From Pleurostoma richardsiae (taxonomy: Eukaryota > Ascomycota > Sordariomycetes > Calosphaeriales > Pleurostomataceae): DNA of 64,000 nucleotides. Positions 1-10,134 of the stretch are shown here, piece by piece; position 1 is the first letter of the stretch; each line of letters begins with the position of its first letter. The position numbers were made by a program, and so were the translations under genes. The notes below the pieces were generated by a model that saw nothing but the letters and a program-made list of their open reading frames with translations, was not told the origin of the DNA and ran no database searches. The DNA lies in the NCBI GenBank assembly GCA_030052745.1, contig JANBVO010000002.1, positions 1,984,001 through 2,048,000 of the forward strand. The letters are read 5' to 3'.

Positions 1-729
1 TCTAGGTATTCCCCCGGGTGGTTGGTCGGTTGGTCGGTGGCCTTTGTTTTTGTCTGACTGTTTTTTCCCTGCTCCCTCCCCCGTCATCGCCAGCTGGGCG
101 TGGACGTGTCCAGGATGGCTGAATCTAGGAGGAGCGTCCGGAAGGGCGAGTGCTTCGAGGTGTGAGCCTCGGGGTTTTCTTTTAGATCTGTATATGAAGG
201 CTTGTGGGGATGGTGGGCACCGCGGAAGCTTTCGCCGTTGTGAAGAGGCGACAGGCAGAGAGATGATATAAGAGCGAGCTGCACACGCTGGACGATGAGG
301 TCACTGTTGGGTCTCTAACCAACCTAAGGTACCTATACTGCAATACGTTTAATGTTTGTAACAAAATTGTTTGGCTATATGCGTCGAGATGTTCATAAAG
401 ACGTGTCTGTCTAGCCTCTACCTATTCCTAACGCCGAGAAGCCTGGCGGATGATTACGTCCCGTATATACATACACACGTACATATAGTCCGTGCATAAC
501 CGCAGAAGCACTTCAGACTCGCAAACACTGTTTCATTGCTCTACATGTGTGTGAGACTCTATGGAAAGATAGAGAATCCTCCTAAACGCCGTTCAAATGC
601 TCACGGCCTATCCGACGAAGACAAGACGCTCCATGCGAAGAGACAAACTTCCAACAAGCCAGGGCTATCCGCCGAGAGTATCGAAAAAAAAAGAAAGGCG
701 AGGACGCCCAAAAGCTATATATATACGGC
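1..729. other. Left-edge stretch without a recognised gene
   Basis: Both strands hold only short open frames with no family resemblance. The stretch becomes AT-richer toward position 720, next to the stop codon of ATG5, so its right part is probably ATG5 3' UTR and downstream sequence. Confidence 0.5.
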
Positions 730-1861
730 TTAGAGCAAGACGACTGCGAGGCACAGCCACCCGTCCGGGTAGGCGGCCTCGCGCATAAGCTCCTCGAGAG
801 GCGCGCGGAAGGGGACCGGCGCGCCGTGCAGGATCACGTTCGCCAGGACCGGGTCCCGGCTGCTGGGAAACAGGCCGGGCAGGAGGGTCCGCAGGGCCGA
901 GCCCAGGGTCTGTGGTGCTCCTAGAGCGACTTCACGTGAGTAAGTGCTGCATGGCCACTACTCGGAGAGAGAGCGGGCGAGCTGGGAAGCCGCTGAGAAA
1001 AGGAGAAACGCTGGGGAGAGAGGACATTGCGATAGGGAAGGAAAGAAGAAAAAAAAAAGGCGACTCACGGTTGGAGGACCGCGGTGCGACCAGCGACTGC
1101 AGGACCTTGAACGAGCCCGGGGCGGACCCGCTGGCGTCGGACGGCGAGGAGGGGATGTAGATGCGCAGCGGGACGTGCTTGAGCGGTGTGGGCGGGTTGA
1201 GCAGCTGGCTGTTGACCTTCGCGAAAGAGGGATAGTCGTCTGTCGACGACGTCAGACTGGAGCAAACTCAGAGGGCTCAGGGGTAGCAGCGGTGTGCCCC
1301 CCAGAGCAAGCAACAACAGGCCGGAACTTACTGTCCTGCACGGCGTTCCAGAGCGCGGTGGTGTGCTCCTTGGACATGCTCATGATCTGCTTCGCGTTGC
1401 CATTCCGCACGAAGTCAGCCTGTGCTCTCGGTCAGTCAACATCAATGGACGAGTGGCCAAGTCCCGGGAGGGAGGTCGCGCACCTCCTTGACCCCGTTGA
1501 TGAAGGTGTCGCCAATGTCCCACTCGTCGCCGTCGCCGACGACCAGCCGCCACGGCAGCTGGCGCGGCTGGTACAGGTCGACGAGGAGGCCGACGGGCAG
1601 GTTGCGCAGCTGGACCTCCTCATGGTGGAAGCTGGAGCAGGGCAGGCCGGCGAAGTAGGCGGCGACGCGGGGCAGTAGCAGGGCCAGGTAGCTGAAGCGC
1701 GGGACCGAAGCGACGAAGGGCGGCGCGGCGGGCCGCGAGGCGTGGGTGATCAGCAGGGGCACCTGGAGGGACCAGAGGGTCTGGGGGATGGAAGCGCCGG
1801 AGGCGCGATAGGGGTCGTCGATGCGCGGGGAGGGGGAGAGGGGGCCAGGGGAGGAGGCCAT
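730..1861 (-). CDS. ATG5: Autophagy protein Atg5
   Basis: Atg5 is the acceptor of the ubiquitin-like protein Atg12. The Atg12-Atg5 conjugate, with Atg16, acts on the phagophore as the E3-like factor for Atg8 lipidation. Four exons on the minus strand: 1861-1484, 1419-1332, 1239-1069 and 920-730, giving 275 residues, a usual length for ascomycete Atg5. All junctions keep phase. The N-terminal segment contains [15 protein letters not shown] and [18 protein letters not shown], and the last exon contains [20 protein letters not shown] and [14 protein letters not shown], all typical of fungal Atg5. The lysine in VKEAD (about residue 125), just before the first intron, aligns with the Atg12-conjugated lysine of human Atg5. 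The alternative acceptor at position 913 would shift the last exon out of the conserved frame and was not used. Identity is very likely; exact donors are inferred. Confidence 0.93.
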
Positions 1862-4206
1862 GAGTGGTGGTGATGATGGGAGGAGACGACCCGGTGTGTT
1901 AGGTAGAGGGTAGGCTTTGCTGCTCTGTTAGGGCGAGACCCCTTTCTCGTGCATCATGCGAGGCGCCGTGTATTCGCCGTCGGCCCTTGATGAGAGCTCT
2001 TAACTTGTCTGTGATGGCGGCGGCGGAGGCCTGGCCAGCGATGGTTTCTTCAGTACTCGTATTCCCGTTCTCGTCCTCTCCAGCTGGTGAAGCGTGCCAG
2101 GCCGACTGGCTGCCTTAACTGCCTGGATTAAGTGCCTTAGGTAAGGCGGCTTCTTGTGGTGGTGATGGTGATGTACACTTGAGACGGGCGAGGCTCTGTC
2201 CTGCTGACGCGCCCTGATTGGTTTGGCAGAAGTGACTGCAGGAGGGATCGGCAGCCGGTTGAGCTCCAGAACCCTCGTCACATCTGCTGCATGTGCTGCG
2301 GGGTGATAAGCGATAAGGAATGACAAGGGAGGGGGACCTGGGCGGACAGTGAACGTCGTTCATTTGCGCCCGCCGCCCCCAAATAACGCCCGCCTAGACT
2401 TGCCCATTCGCAGAGTCGGTCTGGCCCTTGTAACGCCCCTCTGTGTGCATTTCTGCGCCGCATGCGTGATGAGGGGGAGGCGGGGGTTCGATGTCGGGAC
2501 GCGATGTGATTTGCCTTGGCCTCTGTCTATCTGGGATGGCACGCCCGAAGTCGAAAGAGCTCTTAGGGACCAGAGACCCGTTCCTGTTGGTGATAGGCCC
2601 TCTTCTCTGTCCAGTGACGCTCTTAGCAGAGCAGGACCGTCTCCTCTTACGTACTGCCACCACGTCTGCTCGCTGGCTGGCTGGCTTCTGCGCGACCCCC
2701 GAAATGGTACACCCGGTGACATGGGCAGATCTGAGACACACAGTATGGCGCTGTCTGCCTGCGCACGATGCCGTCCCGGAGGCTTTTTCTAGGTTGGTGA
2801 CACAGGGGAGGGGCACAAGCACAGGCTGGCTGATAACGCCTTTTTTACTTTGCTTTCCACCAGCTGCTGCAGAAGCATTGCGTAAAAGAAGCACAGCGAT
2901 ATCCCCCTCTTGCATGGGTACCACCCGATATCCCAGACAGCGGCCGGGCGAAGGAGCACCGCGCCCGCCGCACACAGACAGACTGACAGACACAGCAGCT
3001 GAAAGGAGACCCGACCGGTCAGCATGGGCCGACAAATGACAGGGACTGCCCACCACGTGGGCGTCGAAGCGAGACGCTGACCAGGGTGCAGAGTCGCTTT
3101 CTCGCCGATTTATTCGCTCGAGTCTGCAGCGCACAGCTGCTGTTAAGCTTATACGGGCAGGGAGGCGCATCCATCGACGCAGCAGGACGGTGACGCCCTA
3201 GCATGGCATCCGGATACAAACCTGGTCGTGGTGGGAAAGTCCAGTCCAGGTACTCCGGCAGCGCGGATACTCTGTGGTACCTCGCCCCAGGAAAGGCTCT
3301 CTGCTCTCAATCATTCTCCTGCCTGCATGTGGCTTGCAGGCTGGACCGTTTTCTGTCCTTCCCCCCTCTCCCCAGATGTGCACAGAACCCTTGGGCGGTC
3401 GGATGTTTGACAAACGCGCCGGCCCCGAAAGCAAACACCTCCCCCCCTCCCCCACACCCAAAAAACTGAAGGCTAGAACCCCCCCGGCTTCCGCAAAAGC
3501 ACTGACGCTTACTGTGTACGAGGCCTCTCTCACATGGGCCTTTTGGTTGTCGAACATGCCGCCGCCCATTGCAGACGCCATCCCACCGCCGCCGTCCTCC
3601 CCCACGGCATCTCGGACGCTCAAATCATACGACAGAGGCCGATGAATCTGCTGGATATCGATTCCTTCTGCCGACCGGGGCTGGCTGAAGCGCGGCCATC
3701 GTACGATTTTTGATGTTGTGGAAGTATGAGTCTGCGAGACACAAGCAAGGCGAATGCGCTACCGAGCAATTGAACCGGGCCAGTCTCCCGCACAGCCCTG
3801 ATGGACTAGTCTTGAGTGTCGAACAAGATATTTGCCTATCTCTACTAAGCCACCTATCCAGAGGACTCGAGGAGCATCTTACATCTAGCAGGGCGGTGAG
3901 GTATATCTAATCTGGAACTATGTAGCTCCCCTAACTTAGTCGAGATGCTTTGCGCCCTATCGGCTGGTGATTCAAGAACACGATATCGTACCTTATTCGT
4001 TCACTAACCTACGGATTATACGCATCAGGGGTATTTACTACTCAAGCTCAAGTGACATTGACAGTGCATCGGATGGGTTCTCAAGAAGTAAAAAAACAAC
4101 TTTTTGGAGAGTCGTATCAAAGGTCATTTGTCTCATGCTAACAGTCATTGCTGCTAATACAATTTTCTCCCAGGCATCAGCCCGTCCTGGGGTCCTCCCA
4201 CCCTAC
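1862..4206. other. Long intergenic stretch with one coding-like segment
   Basis: This lies between the start of ATG5 and the end of the repeat-protein gene. Most open frames here overlap one another on both strands and resemble nothing. The exception is a minus-strand segment near 3218-3731 that reads like one or two exons of an unidentified protein and is reported as a finding. The part from about 3850 to 4200 is AT-richer and holds no long open frame. Confidence 0.4.
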
Positions 4207-5280
4207 TTAGACTCCCCGAAAGGTCTCCTGGTGAGAAGTAGATCCATGTCGCCCGCTGTGGTTGTGCTCATGGTCGCCGTGCTCAACAGTGGGCTCGCCG
4301 ACGGTCTTCCGCAGGACCGAGGGAGGAACCTGGGCCGCGTCGGTGGGATCCTTATGTGCTAGCCCTTGCCTGCTGCTGTTAGTCGGTGTCCTTCTTACGT
4401 TTCAGGGCGGAACAGGAATCCAAGGAAAGTCGCCCGCACATACTTACTCGTAAGTCCGGTCCCGTCCTAGTGTCCGAGAGTTGTCGCGGTCGGAGTCGAC
4501 GCGAGGGTCCACCTTGTTGGCAAGGTCACTGCGGTGAGGGCCGGCAGTGTTGGGCGCGGGGCCTGGGCCGCTCCCGTACTCGGTACCGGTGCTATATTCA
4601 CCACGGCTGTACTCGTTGCCACCGCCAGTGCGGCCGTACGAGCCACCAGTGCTACCGTAACCTCCGGCGGCGCGGCCATCACGGTCAGAGTCGACGCGTG
4701 GGTCCAAGGTGTTGCCAGTGCGAGTGCCATGCGGGCCATGAGTACCCTCCGGGTCATTACGCCCGGTCACAGGGTTAGCGCTGCCGTAGCCGTAGCCAGT
4801 AGAGCCGCCTAAGCCAGAGGAGCCGTAGTTACCGGCGCCCCGGTTGTCACGGTCAGAGTCGACGCGCGGGTCCAAAGCGTTAGCCGCGCGGGAGCCATGC
4901 GGACCGTGAGTGCCCTCGGGGTCGTTATAGCCAGTTGTGTTTGAGCTGCCATAGCCGCCCGTGCCGCCGAGGCCGGAGCTACCGTAGCCGCCGGTGGTGC
5001 CTCGGTTGTCGCGGTCAGAGTCAACGCGAGGGTCTAGAGCGTTCGCAGCCCGGGTGCCATGAGGGCCGTGAGTGCCCTCGGGGTCGTTGTAGCCGGTCGT
5101 GTTTCCGCCGCTCGACCAGTTGCCAGCGGAGGGATTGGCACGGCCGTCGCGGTCTGAGTCGACACGGGGGTCCAGAGTGTTGCCTGTGCGGGTGGCATGC
5201 GGACCGTGGGTGCCCTCGGGAGCCTCGTGGGACTTGTCCGAGGACATGGCATCCTTAACCTTGTTGACGATAGAAGACAT
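4207..5280 (-). CDS. Hydrophilic repeat protein, stress/conidiation type
   Basis: Two exons (5280-4448 and 4369-4207) joined by a 78-nt intron with a GTAAGTATG donor give 331 residues. The open frame would stop directly after RTYE, but the strong donor lies over that stop codon and the second exon continues with HKDPTDAAQVPPSVLRK and a His-rich tail. The protein begins MSSIVNKVKDAMSS and carries five copies of a unit built on GPH, a short Ala/Asn/Leu stretch and DPRVDSDRD, separated by Gly/Ser/Tyr-rich linkers (SYG, GYGSS, TTGYND). There is no signal peptide or membrane segment. Similar Gly-rich hydrophilic proteins occur across Pezizomycotina, often named conidiation-specific or cell-surface protein. 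A desiccation- or heat-protective role is inference. The acceptor is one of three CAGs in a row; the last was chosen because it keeps the E residue. Confidence 0.75.
4448..5240 (-). repeat. Five in-gene repeats of the GPH...DPRVDSDRD unit
   Basis: Five copies of a coding repeat of about 20 residues lie inside the first exon of the hydrophilic protein gene, spaced by roughly 25-50 residues of Gly/Ser/Tyr-rich linker. Copies 2 and 3 are nearly identical at the nucleotide level, including the linker, which points to recent duplication or homogenisation. The last copy is the most diverged (GPHRSDLANKVDPRVDSDRD). Confidence 0.8.
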
Positions 5281-5426
5281 GTTGGATAGTAGCTGTGGGA
5301 TGGGGTATCAGATGCAATTGGGTATCAAGAAGAGGTGTTTGGTGTTATGATTGTAGGTTGTGGTAGTTTGTAGTTGGTGTTGAAGGATGGACAGAAGAAG
5401 AGCAGTTGTGAAGGATGAGGCTCCTC

Positions 5427-5440
5427 TTCTTATATATGCA
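5427..5440 (-). promoter_or_regulatory. TATA-box-like element of the repeat-protein gene
   Basis: On the minus strand this reads TGCATATATAAGAAG, about 150 bp upstream of the ATG at 5280. A canonical TATATAAG at this distance fits a strongly inducible gene. Assignment rests on motif and distance only. Confidence 0.5.
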
Positions 5441-7204
5441 TTCGCCTGGCGTCATGTCCACGCAAGGAGAGGTGCTTGACAAGCATGGCATCATGCCGAT
5501 CTACTCCTTCCATCCCACGAACCACATGACGGGGAAGGACCACGCCCGAGCCAGGTGACGAACTCAAAAACGAGAAGCTGCCTTACCGTACCTCGTCTCT
5601 GTAACGAATACTGACGTTCGGTTTCGTCATAGTCCCAGTTTGCTTCGGGTCGGGGGCGGTTGGAGAAGCCGCCATCCCTGAACAGCCGAGAGCTTGTCAG
5701 GGTTGGGCCAAGCTAAGCTGTCAGCTGAATATGGAGCCGCACACTACTCTAGAGCAGAGGTAAATGCCACTCTATTCGCTCCCGGCTCGATGAGCCAAGG
5801 ACCTTGTCTCTCCTTACGCATCGAGTCTCTCTGTGCCACCAGAAGCCCACGCAAGCCCACGCCACTCCCGTCGTTATACAGCGTCCTGGAAGTACTGTAC
5901 GAATGCGGACAATAGAGAGACACTCTGATGTCTGAGGCTTTCAGCCTTCAACGATCCCTTGTGCTTCCTAGCTCGAGAGGAGCTAGAGCTGGCGTCATAA
6001 AGCGGGTTCGTTCATTGTCTAATCCAAACGGTGGCTTACGCTGAGTAGAGCAGTCGGTCCAAAAGAGTCTCGTCCGCCGATTAGCCACAAGATCGGCAAA
6101 TGGCCCCATCCGTGATATGGCTAAATAGGGATTGAACAGGGAAGTCTACCTCAACGTTTACCCTGGCAGACGCAGTGGCTGAAGTCACCACAAAGGGATG
6201 AGGTCAGGAGGCAACTTGGTTGAGTTCTTGGAGCTTCGCTGAAGTTGGAAGTGTTAGCGTCATTCGTGGATCACGCAAGGCAGATCTGTGGGGTCATGAT
6301 GTGGCTGGTGAGGGGTTAACTGTGGCGGCTGTGGAGCAGCAACCGGCAACTGCATCTTCATTCCCCAGACTGGCCAATCTGACGTCACGGCTCGATCTCG
6401 GTTCATCTTCCGGGCGACAACGGCTTGAGCGTTTACATATTGCATCCATCGCGGAGAAATCCACGTGAACTGTGGACGCCAGGCGCTTGAGAGACCAGCC
6501 CGCTAAGCGAATAAGTCATGGTCCGGATAGATTCATAACTGGGGGTTGTTTACTACCAAGGTCGCTCGTTACTCCCTGGGTGTAACGCGCCAGGAACACG
6601 TCCATGACTCTCCGACATTGTCTTGGTGCGCGTCCTGTCTCGCTCGTCCGGAGGTTGGGGCTCTGAAGCCGGAATATTTCTGAGATGGGAGAACCATGCC
6701 AGACTGTGTGGGAAATACCCAAATTCCTTTGGTTTCTTGACATGTCAAGGGCGTGCATTACATGCCCTGATCAGGTCTACAACTACTGTCTTGCAATCAC
6801 CAGATAACCGGAGGCAATGACCGTTTTAAAAAAGCAGATCAAGTCGCATTTCTGACTAAGTAGCGGAGAATAGTACAGCAAAGGGGTATAATGAGGGTAT
6901 CATTCTTCGTCGACCGCCTGTCCATGTCCCCGAGTAAACAGTGGAGTCTCGTCCCGCCGTTAAGCTCATAAATCATCGCCACAAAGTTTTCTTCAATAGA
7001 AGAGAAGGCAGCGCAGCGCGAAGGCATCATTAAATCATGGCCGACTAAAGAGTCCTAATAGCATGCTTCCGTCAAGGATTATGCAATAGGTCTTGCGTGG
7101 GTATTGTGCGTGAAAGGATAAAGGCGATCGTCATAGTCAAACTTCAAGTGGAGGCAGCATCTTCCATACACTTTCTGGCGACAGCAGTCCATTCTGCCGG
7201 TGCT
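5441..7204. other. Intergenic, no gene recognised
   Basis: Only short overlapping open frames are present, none with a recognisable family or a consistent splice pattern. The left part is the upstream region of the repeat-protein gene. The right part is the downstream region of the MARVEL-type gene. Confidence 0.5.
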
Positions 7205-7764
7205 TTAGACGCGCGACCGTCTGTACCAGCGGCGGCGGGTGTAGCCAGCATCCGCCGGAGCGCGGTGGCGGTAGACCCAGTAGATGCCGAGGAGGGCAGA
7301 GACGAGCCAGACGATGGCGCTGAGGAACGCGAAAGCCTCGTCGGCCTTCCACGAAGAGCAGTCATTGTTGCCAAAACCGACGTTGCTCCAGTCGAAGGTG
7401 TGGCCGCAGGCGCCGTGGAGCGAGTCGACGATCAGACCGAAGGCGACGAACCAGCAGATGGAGATGAGCAGGTCGGCGGGCCAGTGGATGAAGGAGCCGC
7501 TGAAGGGGAACAACCAGATGATCGACAGGATGATGCTGAGACCAGCGACGACCTCAGTGTAGATGAAGCGGCCTTGATGCCATGCGGAAGAATGGCGGAC
7601 CGAATGGAGGTAGTGACCTGTGAGGCCTGCAACGATGGCTGCAAAGGCCAGCTGAGAGATGCGTCAGTTCCTGCTTTGCCTTACGAATATGCGACAGCTG
7701 GGAAAGGAGGTCAACTTACCTCCGCGAGGCGGAGTATGATCGAGAACAAGTCGGCCAGGAGCAT
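7205..7764 (-). CDS. MARVEL-like four-TM membrane protein
   Basis: Two exons (7764-7720 and 7651-7205, 68-nt intron with GTAAGT donor) give 163 residues. Exon 1 encodes only MLLADLFSIILRLAE; the second continues LAFAAIVAGLTGHYL. Four hydrophobic segments can be seen at about residues 5-27, 45-60, 70-90 and 118-138. A cysteine-containing loop (HGACGHTF...NDCSSW) lies between the third and fourth, and the tail is strongly basic (RRRWYRRSRV). This is the pattern of fungal MARVEL/non-classical-export-2-like proteins, which sit in plasma-membrane or endomembrane subdomains. The exact role is unknown. The start was chosen at the first ATG of a short exon that keeps phase and completes the first membrane helix. 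Confidence 0.75.
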
Positions 7765-7918
7765 TTTGGCGGCTTATTGTGGTGTTGACTGAACGTTGGC
7801 AGACGGAGCGGCGAAGAGGATCTCGGCTGTGGAGACTGTGGAGGCGTGGAGGATCTCTCGTGGTCTGGAGTCTGAAGGTTGGGGAGACGCGAAAGAGAGG
7901 GAAAGGATGGATGAAGGG

Positions 7919-7931
7919 CAAAATATATATC
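7919..7931 (-). promoter_or_regulatory. TATATAT element upstream of the MARVEL gene
   Basis: An AT run (AGATATATATTTTG on the minus strand) lies about 155 bp upstream of the ATG at 7764. It is a plausible TATA element, supported by position only. Confidence 0.35.
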
Positions 7932-10134
7932 TCTGGGGGCTTGCGGCCTCGTCACTGGACGATCACGTTGTGCAATACGTAAGGTGAAGTATCTTACCCT
8001 GATGCGGCCCGCGCAAATGACTCTGGTATAGTGAAGGACAAGGCAACTAGGGTAGCTACTAGCTACCCTGGGCCGGAGTGACGATGATTTTCTGTCGGAC
8101 GCGTAGAAGACTCACTTTCCCGCATCAGGCTTTGCGGCCTGACGAGCTCTGTGCCAAGGCGTGAGTAGCATTTCTCGCGCATCACTTCACCTCGAGCTCT
8201 GGTACGTCATTCTCGAACGGCCTCCCTGTCACGGGAAGGTCAGGGTGAATGCCTGTTGGCTGTCGCAGTCATACCGCTCAGGCCAAGCGGTGTGCTCTGC
8301 ACCCTGTCCCGCCAATCGTTGGTATGGAGGGGGATCAGGAAACGCCCAGATCGAGCAGCTGTGAGGTCATCGGCATCGGAACAGACGAACAGGCTTCGGA
8401 GGCAGATGCGTGGCAGTACCCGGGCCCGTCCAATAGGTGGGGCTCAACGCTCGGCAAGCGGACCCACCAGAGCTCCTGAAACAGCTGCTAATTTGGTGGG
8501 TCCTTGACATCCTGGCAGCCCTGCCAACCTGCCTGCTAACACTTCTCGCAGCCACACGTCACTATCACCGGGCGCCGGCATTTCTTCAGCCACAGGCGTT
8601 CCATCTTCCAGGGAACTGGCAAGAAACTGGGAATAGCTTCACTGAGATGGAAGATGCGAGAAAACCCAGAAGTCGTTTGCGCAAGGGTCTACCGGTATGC
8701 ATTAGGCGACTAAGCAACAACACTGTTGGTGCTGTTGGCGGAAGGCTCTTTCCGCTCCTGCTCGTCTGCCTTCGACGAGAGCCCATTCCATTCTTTCAGA
8801 TCTGCCATCGGTAGCCGAGATCTCGAGACTCCTCTCGGCCGAGCCATGACGGCAGCCTAACCCATTGGATCCGTCACGGGAACGCAAGAATCCTCCGAGG
8901 TGTGGCTTGATCATTCCCTTGTCGTCGTGGACGCCGCCTATCATTACCAGATCAGACGCGGGAGAGCCACCAGAAAACCAGCTTTCTGTCAGCCCAGCGT
9001 CTCACACAAAGCCGATCCGTCCACGGAATTGCTGTGGCTTCCAGCACGATACTTTGCATCTTTATGTGCCCTTGCCGTCTCTGCCGACCATCTCCGGGGC
9101 TTGACACCACTTATGTGCTCTTGTCTTCTGTGTCTCTGACTCCCTTCAAAAAAATCGACCCCATCCGGGCGGTGTGTTTTAAGACATGCATGTTTTGGCA
9201 TCAGATGCTGGGAACATGACGAACATATTCACCCTCTCACACGCCCAGGTACCTGGGATCCTAGATGGTTTCTGTAGAAAGGCAGAGCTAGAAGGAGAGT
9301 GCTCCATGCTTCTGACAATACGTCGCTCATAATACTTGTGTGGAAGAGCGTAGAAGATGAACAGCGTCACTAGCCGACACATCACAGCTCCTCTCACTTA
9401 CATCTGGATGTCTTATTTGTCTGACTCGAGCACGCTTTAACTGCCAGGATGACCGAGGGGATCAGGACAACAAGCATCATTGTTACACTTCCCGCTCCCT
9501 TGACTTGGTGTATTCACTCCTACTGGTAGAGTTATCCTAATTATCAAGGCATATAGTAATATCAATATCATCGTGACAGGCAACGATTTCAAAGAGCTGC
9601 ATTCCTAAACGCAATGCAACATGTTGGTTTACGAAGTTCTTCTCGGTGACGAGGACGTAGTAATTAGACTCCCAGATGGACAGTCGCGCGAAAAACCTAT
9701 CAAGGCGTCTGCAAAAAGGATCTCCAAACCAATAATAGGACGGGCGAAGATCTCATGAGGGTTAGAATTGGAATATCAGTTGGCGATGCTTCAAACAGTA
9801 ACTAGATATTATATGCGATTATCAAGAATATTCCCCAAAGAGGTAAGCGAGAACTTGTATGTCACCGAGAACGAATCACATTTGACGAAGCTTATGAAGC
9901 TCCAAACTCGGCCATTTTGCGCAGAGAAACACATGTTGTATGAGTGAAGAGAATGGCAAGCTAACTAACGTGGACATTGAGAAAGTCTTCACTGATTCCA
10001 TGCCAAGGTCCATCGGCCGGTAAACTCGGCACGGCTTTCGCCAGATCATGGAAAATCGGCAGCTTGAGAGCTCATCTTAATCCCATTCTCCTTCCCTCGG
10101 GTCCCTGAGTGAAGTCGACTCCTGCGAATCAACC
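7932..10134. other. Intergenic, no gene recognised
   Basis: About 2.2 kb between divergent genes. Open frames between 8160 and 9220 overlap on both strands with no family resemblance. From about 9400 to 10000 the sequence is clearly AT-richer and has no long frame on either strand. The last 100 bp are a CT-rich leader of the formyltransferase gene. Confidence 0.5.

Noticed and set aside
2394-3170. 258-codon minus-strand frame upstream of ATG5
   Set aside because: Cys/Ser/Arg-rich random-looking translation, no domain, and overlapped by frames on the other strand.
3735-3785. tRNA-like sequence on the minus strand (GGTTCAATTGCTCGGTAGCGC)
   Set aside because: It resembles D-arm and T-arm boxes, but no acceptor stem or anticodon stem pairs. 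The adjacent pyrimidine-rich CAG fits a splice acceptor better.
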